A DNA stretch of 5,796 nucleotides, from assembly GCA_020846515.1 (NCBI GenBank), contig JADLDX010000415.1, positions 1-5,796 of the forward strand, in the 5' to 3' direction. This document shows, one piece after another, positions 1 to 5,776 of the stretch; position 1 is the first letter of the stretch, and the number at the start of each line of letters is the position of its first letter. The notes under the pieces were generated by a model. It had not been told where the DNA came from. It saw only the letters and a list, made by a program, of their open reading frames with translations, and ran no database searches. This DNA is from Pirellulaceae bacterium (GTDB lineage Bacteria; Planctomycetota; Planctomycetia; Pirellulales; Pirellulaceae). Made by a program: the position numbers and the translations under genes.

Positions 1-1
1 A

Positions 2-27
2 AGCAAACTGATCAAGTCAGTTTTGCT
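2..27. other. Imperfect inverted repeat (hairpin) at the left edge
   Basis: The arms AGCAAACTGA (2-11) and TCAGTTTTGCT (17-27) pair over 10 bp with one bulged T, around a 5-base loop. On the minus strand it sits about 25 bases beyond the main terminator and could be a back-up terminator. Its U-tract would fall outside the window, so this cannot be confirmed. It could equally be a terminator for a convergent plus-strand gene lying to the left. Confidence 0.3.
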
Positions 28-52
28 GGATCCCTTAACGCATGCTCCATAG

Positions 53-78
53 AAAAAGGGTGTCAAGAAATGACACCC
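53..78 (-). terminator. Rho-independent terminator of the efflux operon
   Basis: Read on the minus strand, GGGTGTCA and TGACACCC form a perfect 8-bp stem (58-78 on the plus strand) with a 5-base loop TTTCT. Five Ts (57-53) and then CT follow directly. Stem, loop and U-run are in the standard order for an intrinsic terminator on the minus strand only, because no T-run follows on the plus strand. It lies 167 bases past the transporter stop codon, with no other gene between, so it most likely ends the marR-adaptor-transporter transcript. Confidence 0.82.
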
Positions 79-245
79 GCGTATCAAGAAAGTATCAAGG
101 TCCATTGGCTTGGATGACTAGGGTAACCCAAGGAGAAGATAGGGCTGACCCGAATTGGATGGCAGTTCGCCGCTCCTGTTCAGGATGAAAGTGCCTTGAT
201 CCAAATTGGACTAGTCCACGCGCTTGTGCACATCCAGGGTGCCGA
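79..245. other. Untranslated 3' stretch between transporter stop and terminator
   Basis: I see no convincing gene here on either strand. It contains a perfect 12-bp palindrome TGGACTAGTCCA (207-218) and a short direct repeat, GTATCAAG at 81-88 and again at 92-99. It also has an inverted pair, ATCAAGG (94-100) with CCTTGAT (194-200), which could close a long loop in the mRNA. None of these has a recognisable function. Confidence 0.5.
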
Positions 246-3200
246 TCAAGCCCGCCAGAACTTCTGTGACAGGCCACGCAGGAGCACATAGAACGTGGGG
301 GTAAGAAACAGCCCAAAAAGTGTTACCCCTAACATGCCCGATAACACGGCTGTGCCTAGAACTTGCCGAATCTCAGCACCAGGTCCAATGGCACGTGCCA
401 TTGGTAGCACGCCCAAGATGAACGCAAACGAGGTCATGAGAATTGGTCGCAGTCGCAAACGACATGCCTGCACGGCGGCTTCATAGCGGTTATGGCCTTC
501 CTCTTCCAATTGCTTGGCAAATTCGACGATCAAGACGGCGTTCTTGGCCGCCAGACCAATGAGCACGATAAAGCCAACCTGCGTCATCAAATTGTTGTCC
601 ATTCCTCGCCATATCACGCCTCCTAACGCAAAGGGCAAGCATAGCGGCGCGATTAAGATGATCGCTAGCGGCAATACCCAACTCTCATATTCAGCCGAGT
701 GAACCAGAAACACGAATAGGACGCACAGCGGAAAAATGTAGATGGCGCTGTTGCCTGCCAATTGCTGCTGGTACGCTATATCAGTCCATTCTATCTGCAT
801 ACCTGGGGGTAAGTGCTCTGCTGCCAATCGCTCTACCGCGGCTATGGCTTGACCAGAACTACGGCCCTTAGCCGTGTCACCTTGCACTTCCGCCGACGGG
901 TACATGTTGTAGCGTACGACGCGATCAGGACCACTGCGCCACTGAACATCCACGATGGATCCTAGTGGTACCATATGGCCATCTTTGTTGCGTACTTTGA
1001 ACAGCGCAATATCTTCGGCGGTGCGGCGAAACTCTCCTTCGGATTGCACGCGCACCTGGAAGGTGCGACCAAAGAGATTCATGTCATTGACATACGCGGA
1101 TCCCAGATTGATTTGGAGCGATTCAAAGATGCTGGCAATCGGAACATTTAGCATGCTCGCCTTTACGCGATCGATGTCAGCATACAACTGCGGTGTCGTA
1201 GCCCGATACGTAGTGAAAACGTTCGACAGTTCCGGATCATTGGCACACTTCAGCAACAATGCATCCGTGGCATTCTGCAGTTCCTTATACCCATAACCAC
1301 CGCGATCTTGGACCAGGAATTTGAAACCACCGGCCGTTCCCAGGCCACGAACTGGCGGTGGCGCGATCACGAAAATCACTGCATCAGAGATTTTCGATAG
1401 CTCAGCTTGCAGGTCGGTTTGTATCTCATCAGCTGTTGGCCCATGTTTCATGCGCTCGTGGAATGGCTTGGGCATGATAAAGATCGAGCCATAGTTGGGA
1501 CTGTTGCTGCGGGTGGTTCCCGAGTATCCCGAGTAAGAAATCGCATGTGCGACGCCTGGGTGATTGCGAATCGTGGCTACGGCTTGAGTGACTACTTCTG
1601 CGGTGCGTTCAACCGAAGCACCATCGGGTAGCTGCACCATCGTGATCAAGTAGCCCATATCTTGCTTGGGAATGAAACCGGTGGGTGTGCTTTGAAATCC
1701 ATAATAGGCCGCGACGATCAAGCCCAGGTAAATCACGACGGGCAAAGCGGCGCGACGTACCGTCCAACCCACCGCGCGCGCGTACCCGCGGGCCGTGCGG
1801 TCAAACGCACGATTGAACAATCGAAAGAACCAACCGAAGAAAAAGTCCCATACTCGAGTGAACCAATCTTTGGGCGCATCATGTGGTTTCAACAGCAATG
1901 CACAGAGCGCTGGGGCCAGCGTCAGCGAGTTGAAAGCGGATATCAACGTTGAAACGGCAATCGTCAACGCAAACTGACGATAAAACTGTCCAGTCAGTCC
2001 AGAGAGAAACGCCGTGGGCACAAACACCGCGGATAGTCCAACCGCAATCGCAATCACCGCCGGAGTTACTTCCTCCATGGCTTTGTAACTGGCTTGTCGC
2101 GGCGTCAAGCCCAAGCCGATATGCCGCTCGACGTTTTCGACCACCACAATGGCATCATCAACCACAATACCAATAGCCAGTACCAATCCGAACAGCGACA
2201 ACATGTTGAGCGAAAACCCGAAGACGTACATCGCTGCAAACGTACCCACCAACGATACCGGTATGGCCATCAACGGTATCACGCTAGCCCGCCAATTCTG
2301 CAAAAACAAAAGAATGACAATGACCACCAGTATGACGGCCTCATACAATGTATGCACCACCGACTCAATGGACTCGCGTACAAAGACCGTTGGGTTATAG
2401 ATAATGCGATACTCAATACCTGCCGGAAAATTTTGGGACAGTTCAGCGATCTTGTTCTCAATGGCCTCCGCGGTGGCCAGCGCATTGGAACCAGGACGCT
2501 GCGCCACGATCATGGCCACAGCCGGACTATTGTCCAAATTGGCATCCGCGGCGTAATCGCGAGCTCCCAGTTCAATGCGCGCGATATCTTTCACACGCAC
2601 AATGCGACCATCTTCACCCGTGCGCACAATCACGTTCTCAAACTGCTCGGGCTCAGTCAGACGACCCTGGGTGTTAACCGATAACTGAAAGGCATTACCG
2701 CTGGGGACCGGCCGCTGGCCGATGACTCCCGAGGCGACCTGAATGTTTTGCTCTTGCAGACTTTTGAGCACGTCGCCGGCCGTCATCGATAGGTGCGCTA
2801 GCCGTTCAGGGTCCAGCCACACGCGCATGCTGTACTCACGCAAACCGATAATGTTGATGTCACCCACACCCTCGACGCGCGCTAGCGTATCACGTAGCTG
2901 GATATAGCCGTAGTTACCGACGTACAGTTGATTGTATTGGCCTGTGGGCGACGTCAGGTGGATAACCAACAACAGGTCCGGAGACGATTTGATGGTGGTC
3001 ACACCTAATCGCCGCACTTCTTCGGGCAGACGCGGCAGTGCGACGGCCACTCGATTTTGCACCAACACCTGGGCTTGATTGAGGTCGGTCCCCAGTTTGA
3101 AGGTGATCGTCAGCGCCATAGCGCCATCGGAAGTACACTGCGAGGACATGTAGAGCATGTCCTCTACTCCGTTCACTTCTTGTTCGATGGGCGTGGCTAC

Positions 3201-3386
3201 AGCGTCCGCGATGACTTCCGGCGAGGCACCTGGATAGTTGGCCCTGACGACTACCGTCGGCGGCACCACATCGGGATACTGCGACACCGGCAGTTTAAAG
3301 AAGGAGATCGCGCCCAGGATCACGATCACCAGCGAGATAACGGTGGCGAAAATTGGTCGATCAATAAAGAAATGTGCGAATCTCAC
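246..3386 (-). CDS. RND multidrug efflux transporter, HAE1 family, MexF/OqxB type
   Basis: This is an inner-membrane proton/drug antiporter of 1046 residues, full length for the family. It starts at GTG; the N-terminus (FFIDRPIFATVISL from residue 6) matches the usual RND opening, which fixes the start. Membrane segments fall near 10-30, 345-363, 369-389, 394-416, 441-461, 472-498, 546-562, 879-897, 903-924, 933-957, 980-999 and 1007-1036, with two large periplasmic loops between TM1-TM2 and TM7-TM8. The proton relay is intact: D410 and D411 in TM4 (VVDDAIVVVENVERHIG), K948 in TM10 (GLAAKNAVLIVEF), and R978 and T985 in RLRPILMTS. Segments such as VVPPTVVVRANYPGASPEVI, ENMLYMSSQ-like EDMLYMSSQ and FGLVLAIGIVVDD resemble MexF/OqxB more than AcrB. 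It overlaps the adaptor gene by 4 bases (GTGA), suggesting coupled translation. By family, substrates may include fluoroquinolone- or chloramphenicol-like compounds, but the real substrate cannot be read from the sequence. Confidence 0.97.
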   Translation of the reverse strand: MRFAHFFIDRPIFATVISLVIVILGAISFFKLPVSQYPDVVPPTVVVRANYPGASPEVIADAVATPIEQEVNGVEDMLYMSSQCTSDGAMALTITFKLGTDLNQAQVLVQNRVAVALPRLPEEVRRLGVTTIKSSPDLLLVIHLTSPTGQYNQLYVGNYGYIQLRDTLARVEGVGDINIIGLREYSMRVWLDPERLAHLSMTAGDVLKSLQEQNIQVASGVIGQRPVPSGNAFQLSVNTQGRLTEPEQFENVIVRTGEDGRIVRVKDIARIELGARDYAADANLDNSPAVAMIVAQRPGSNALATAEAIENKIAELSQNFPAGIEYRIIYNPTVFVRESIESVVHTLYEAVILVVIVILLFLQNWRASVIPLMAIPVSLVGTFAAMYVFGFSLNMLSLFGLVLAIGIVVDDAIVVVENVERHIGLGLTPRQASYKAMEEVTPAVIAIAVGLSAVFVPTAFLSGLTGQFYRQFALTIAVSTLISAFNSLTLAPALCALLLKPHDAPKDWFTRVWDFFFGWFFRLFNRAFDRTARGYARAVGWTVRRAALPVVIYLGLIVAAYYGFQSTPTGFIPKQDMGYLITMVQLPDGASVERTAEVVTQAVATIRNHPGVAHAISYSGYSGTTRSNSPNYGSIFIMPKPFHERMKHGPTADEIQTDLQAELSKISDAVIFVIAPPPVRGLGTAGGFKFLVQDRGGYGYKELQNATDALLLKCANDPELSNVFTTYRATTPQLYADIDRVKASMLNVPIASIFESLQINLGSAYVNDMNLFGRTFQVRVQSEGEFRRTAEDIALFKVRNKDGHMVPLGSIVDVQWRSGPDRVVRYNMYPSAEVQGDTAKGRSSGQAIAAVERLAAEHLPPGMQIEWTDIAYQQQLAGNSAIYIFPLCVLFVFLVHSAEYESWVLPLAIILIAPLCLPFALGGVIWRGMDNNLMTQVGFIVLIGLAAKNAVLIVEFAKQLEEEGHNRYEAAVQACRLRLRPILMTSFAFILGVLPMARAIGPGAEIRQVLGTAVLSGMLGVTLFGLFLTPTFYVLLRGLSQKFWRA

Positions 3387-4933
3387 GGCTGTGTTCTCGC
3401 TGTTCGCGTGGGGGCGTTTTCGCCAGTCGCGTGACTAGACTCGCTAATGGATGAATTGTTGGACGCACTGTTGCTTGAGTTGCTGGCACCTACATCCAAG
3501 GGAGCGGCAGCTTTCAATTGAGGCGGTGAAGTGGGCACAGGAATACTGACGTTGCCAGCCATTTCACGTTTGGTTGAAAACAACTTTTCGGCCGGAACAG
3601 GTTGATAGTCATCAGGCAGTATTGCCTTGCCAGGCGAAACTTTGGCAGGCTTCACCGTAACTTCCATGTCTTTACGAGCGCGCTGTTGGCCGCTCAGCAC
3701 CACGCGGTCGTCTCGCCCCAGCCCACTACGAATGATGCGCAGTCCATGGGACATCGGTCCTAGCGTCACGAATTTACTAACGACCTTGTTATTACTGTCC
3801 ACCGTGAGTACGAATTTTTCCGCCTGATCGGTACCAATGGCTTTGTCAGGTATTAAGAGCGCTTCGTACTTTGGGCTGCCTGGTAAACGTACGCGGGCAA
3901 ACAAGCCGGGTGTCAGCTTGAGATTCTCGTTGGACAAGATGGCCCGTCCGCGAATGGTGCCGGTCCTATCATCCATGCGATTGTCGACGAAATCGATATA
4001 GCCTTGATGCGGGAAGCCATCGTGTTCGTTGGAGAGAGCCAGGTAGACGGGGTTGTAGACTTGGCGATTGCTGGGACCCTGGCCATCGCGCGAGAGCTGC
4101 GTGTACTTCAGAAATGTCTGTTCATCAACATCAAAGTAGCAATGAATTGGGTGCAGAGACACGATCGTGGTCAGTAGCGTTGAATCGTTGGTACCGCCGC
4201 TGACCAGGTTGCCTTCGGTCACGTATCGATGACTGATTCGCCCGTCGATCGGCGCGCGAATGTCGGTATAAGTCAAATTCAGCTCTGATAACTCGAGATT
4301 GGCTTGAGCAATATTGACCGTGGCCTGCGCGGCGACCACCGCGGATTGAGCCGACTCGATGCGACTGTTGGAAACAACGACTTCCGCTTCCGATTGTGCG
4401 AATTCAGCTTCGCTAACTTCAAAATCCTGGAGAGCAGTCGCTTTTTGTTTGATCAGTACACTGTTACGGTCGAGTTGTTTTTTGGCCAAGCCGCGGTGAA
4501 TGGCGGCACGTTTGGCTTCGGCTTGGGCTTGTGAAACGAGTGCTTGGGCCTGAGCTAACTTGGCCTCAGCCTCGACCAGGTTGGCTCGACTTCGACTGAC
4601 TTCCGACAAGAACGGCCGTTGATCGATTTCCGCGATGACATCTTGTCTGTGTACGATTTGACCTTCTTCGAATGAGGTCTTGGCCAGAAAACCACTCACG
4701 CGCGAGCGGACTTCCACCGTTTCAACCGGTTCCAAACGGCCCACGAATTCATCCCATTCCACAATGGACATAACCAAGGGTGGGGCGACGTCTACGACCG
4801 GTTTGGGCTTATCCTTTGGTTCCTTTGGTTTGGTGGGTATTGCCGACTGCGAACATCCGCCTGTGTCCAGGAGCACACAGAACAACGCCGCCAGGATTGC
4901 CAGCTGATGGTTAGAGGTGCGTTTGGTAGGCAT
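3383..4933 (-). CDS. RND efflux periplasmic adaptor (membrane fusion) protein, MexE type, probable lipoprotein
   Basis: The adaptor links the RND pump to an outer-membrane channel; it has 516 residues from ATG 4933. A GTG at 4972 would add 13 residues with several acidic side chains and no ribosome site. The ATG gives a clean signal peptide (K4, R5, hydrophobic 11-22) ending at C27, but the -3 to -1 residues TGG are a weak lipobox. A Pro/Lys linker follows. Next come the first lipoyl half (about 73-112), a long Ala/Gln/Glu-rich coiled-coil hairpin (about 113-217), the second lipoyl half with YTDIRAPIDGRIS (about 222-234), and a beta-barrel and membrane-proximal region. That last region closely follows MexE (PHQGYIDFVDNRMDDRTGTI, LTPGLFARVRL, LRIIRSGLGRDDRVV). 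From about residue 431 an 85-residue tail goes beyond the usual family end; its last 35 residues are very rich in Ser and Asn. The stop overlaps the transporter start. Confidence 0.95.
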   Translation of the reverse strand: MPTKRTSNHQLAILAALFCVLLDTGGCSQSAIPTKPKEPKDKPKPVVDVAPPLVMSIVEWDEFVGRLEPVETVEVRSRVSGFLAKTSFEEGQIVHRQDVIAEIDQRPFLSEVSRSRANLVEAEAKLAQAQALVSQAQAEAKRAAIHRGLAKKQLDRNSVLIKQKATALQDFEVSEAEFAQSEAEVVVSNSRIESAQSAVVAAQATVNIAQANLELSELNLTYTDIRAPIDGRISHRYVTEGNLVSGGTNDSTLLTTIVSLHPIHCYFDVDEQTFLKYTQLSRDGQGPSNRQVYNPVYLALSNEHDGFPHQGYIDFVDNRMDDRTGTIRGRAILSNENLKLTPGLFARVRLPGSPKYEALLIPDKAIGTDQAEKFVLTVDSNNKVVSKFVTLGPMSHGLRIIRSGLGRDDRVVLSGQQRARKDMEVTVKPAKVSPGKAILPDDYQPVPAEKLFSTKREMAGNVSIPVPTSPPQLKAAAPLDVGASNSSNSASNNSSISESSHATGENAPTRTARTQP

Positions 4934-5029
4934 ATCTAGATTCAACTCTCTGGTTAGCTCTTCGGTTGGCACGCAAAACGAATGGCGTTCGAGGGTGGGT
5001 GGGATGGCCGCTGCCTGGTGGCCGGCAGG
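4934..5029 (-). other. 96-base gap between marR and the adaptor gene
   Basis: There is no gene and no U-tract terminator here, so the operon probably reads through. A GAGAG (4950-4946 on the minus strand) lies 12 bases before ATG 4933, a rather long spacing for a ribosome site. Near the marR stop, the arms GCCTG and CAGGC (5013-5030) can form a weak 5-bp hairpin. The plus strand has three GGG runs (4993-5003) followed by GG. Confidence 0.45.
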
Positions 5030-5554
5030 CTACTTTCGTGGGGCACTGGACAATCTCTGTTCTTCCGTGCGATAAGCGGCGGTCATGCCTTGCAGGAACC
5101 GCGTGCATTTCTCAATATTTCGCAGACCAACACCTTGTTCCGAAATATCCGTCATGTGTTGGGCCAGCTCTCGACACTTGTCTTCGAGTTTGCGCGCGAC
5201 GGTTGTCAGCGTGACTCGGACCAAACGGCCGTCGGTTGCGTCTCGAGTTCGAGTGATCAGTCCGGCGTCCTCCATGCGTTGGAGCAACCCGGTCAAGGTC
5301 GAGCAAGCTAGTTGAGAGCGCTCGGCTAAATCTTTGATCGAAACCCCATCCTGTTCGTAAAGTGCGAACAGAACCACGCCCATACCTGGGCGTAGGATAT
5401 GATCCAGCTTGTGTTCTACGAGGACCCGTTCCAACAATCCAACATAGGCATAATAAGCTCGCCCCAAGTCCCAAATGATCGAACTGGGCGGCCGGCTGGA
5501 GGACTGCTCCTCAGTCGGTTTGTCTCGTTTTTTGACAGGCTTGCGAATGACCAC
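5030..5554 (-). CDS. MarR-family transcriptional regulator, likely autorepressor of the efflux operon
   Basis: This is a dimeric winged-helix DNA-binding protein of 174 residues, slightly longer than usual because of a basic, polar N-terminal arm (1-27). Helices for dimerisation lie at about 28-50 and 115-165. The helix-turn-helix spans about 72-99 (SIKDLAERSQLACSTLTGLL, then QRMEDAGLI). The wing carries the family signature D108-G109-R110 followed by LVRVTLT. Start: GTG 5554 has GGAG at 5563-5566 with 8 bases of spacing, and no ATG occurs before residue 58. It is the first gene of the operon, 96 bases before the adaptor, and a palindrome sits over its promoter. By family it should repress the pump and let go on binding a phenolic or drug-like ligand; the ligand is unknown. 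Cysteines are at 84 (just ahead of the recognition helix), 127 and 150. The related families SlyA and OhrR are alternatives, but the OhrR-type N-terminal cysteine is absent. Confidence 0.94.
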   Translation of the reverse strand: MVIRKPVKKRDKPTEEQSSSRPPSSIIWDLGRAYYAYVGLLERVLVEHKLDHILRPGMGVVLFALYEQDGVSIKDLAERSQLACSTLTGLLQRMEDAGLITRTRDATDGRLVRVTLTTVARKLEDKCRELAQHMTDISEQGVGLRNIEKCTRFLQGMTAAYRTEEQRLSSAPRK

Positions 5555-5562
5555 GACGGCGG

Positions 5563-5566
5563 CTCC
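5563..5566 (-). promoter_or_regulatory. Ribosome binding site of marR
   Basis: GGAG on the minus strand lies 8 bases upstream of the GTG at 5554. It supports this non-ATG start and is the clearest Shine-Dalgarno site in the window; the adaptor and transporter starts have only weak ones. Confidence 0.7.
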
Positions 5567-5573
5567 AAAATTG

Positions 5574-5587
5574 TTTCGGTACCGAAA
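5574..5587. promoter_or_regulatory. Probable MarR operator: 14-bp perfect palindrome
   Basis: TTTCGGTACCGAAA is a perfect palindrome centred at 5580/5581. Extended to 5565-5596, 13 of 16 base pairs of the inverted repeat still match. A third half-site, CGAAAC (5595-5600), pairs with GTTTCG (5573-5578) as a wider inverted repeat centred 6 bp away. The core touches the last base of the predicted -10 box and covers the predicted start of transcription, the classic place for MarR autorepression. Binding by this particular MarR protein is inferred from position. Confidence 0.7.
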
Positions 5588-5615
5588 TAATATTCGAAAC
5601 CAAGCCCCGCGTCAA
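5587..5615 (-). promoter_or_regulatory. Sigma-70-type promoter of the marR-adaptor-transporter operon
   Basis: On the minus strand, TTGACG (5615-5610, 5 of 6 to consensus) is followed by exactly 17 bases and then TATTAT (5592-5587, 5 of 6). Transcription would start near 5580, giving a leader of about 26 bases that contains the marR ribosome site. The A/T-rich run just before the -35 box (complement of 5614-5618) is short. Confidence 0.72.
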
Positions 5616-5622
5616 AAAGGTG

Positions 5623-5697
5623 TAGACGAATCGCTCCGCATGTGGTCGAATCGCTCCGCGACTCGACAAATTTAGACGAATCGCTCCGCGACTCGTC
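5623..5697. repeat. Three direct copies of a REP-like hairpin repeat
   Basis: The core CGAATCGCTCCGC occurs at 5627-5639, 5647-5659 and 5677-5689 (steps of 20 and 30 bases). Copies 2 and 3 share 19 identical bases; copies 1 and 3 share 17. Copies 2 (5645-5667) and 3 (5675-5697) each form a 10-bp stem around a 3-base loop, TCC on the plus strand and GGA on the minus strand. The single imperfect pair is A-C on plus and a tolerated G-T on minus. Copy 1 keeps only one arm. The outer stems differ by a compensating change, GTCGA/TCGAC against GACGA/TCGTC. The cluster lies upstream of the operon promoter. It resembles REP/BIME-type palindromes, but I cannot name the family. Confidence 0.75.
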
Positions 5698-5703
5698 ATA
5701 AAT

Positions 5704-5724
5704 CCCCGTCACGGAGTGCCGGGG
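5704..5724. repeat. Fourth, inverted member of the hairpin family
   Basis: CCCCGTCAC (5704-5712) and GTGCCGGGG (5716-5724) pair in 8 of 9 positions around the loop GGA, here on the plus strand and so in the opposite orientation to the other copies. Around the loop it reads GTCACGGAGTG where the others read GTCGCGGAGCG. The two differences (G to A, C to T) face each other in the stem, so pairing is kept. The distal stem is unrelated and GC-rich. A terminator is unlikely because no T-run follows on either strand. Confidence 0.6.
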
Positions 5725-5729
5725 CCACA

Positions 5730-5738
5730 TGGTAGAAT
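5730..5738 (+). promoter_or_regulatory. Possible extended -10 promoter reading rightward
   Basis: TGGTAGAAT fits the extended -10 pattern TGnTATAAT with one mismatch in the hexamer. No good -35 box is seen at the right distance, where hairpin 4 lies. It would start a transcript near 5745, about 32 bases before the ATG at 5777. Confidence 0.3.
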
Positions 5739-5776
5739 ACGTCGATTTGCTCTGAATAGAAAATATTAACCACTCG

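Noticed and set aside
2..52. Possible end of a convergent plus-strand gene, reading SKLIKSVLLDPLTHAP then TAG at 50-52
   Set aside because: Sixteen codons is too short to judge, the hairpin at 2-27 lies inside it, and another frame is also open here. It cannot be told from chance.
58..78. Terminator acting on the plus strand as well
   Set aside because: No T-run follows the stem on the plus strand (GCGTATC follows), so only minus-strand termination is supported.
95..316. 73-codon minus-strand frame downstream of and overlapping the transporter end
   Set aside because: It overlaps the conserved last membrane segment of the transporter in another frame, is Cys/Arg-rich, and has no ribosome site worth noting.
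2094..2684. 196-codon plus-strand frame antisense to the transporter
   Set aside because: It lies wholly inside the transporter gene, has a His/Gln/Arg-rich composition typical of the opposite strand of membrane-protein codons, and shows no recognisable domain.
5623..5724. CRISPR array
   Set aside because: The units are palindromes with steps of 20, 30 and 28 bases, one unit is inverted, and there are no spacers of regular length and no cas genes.
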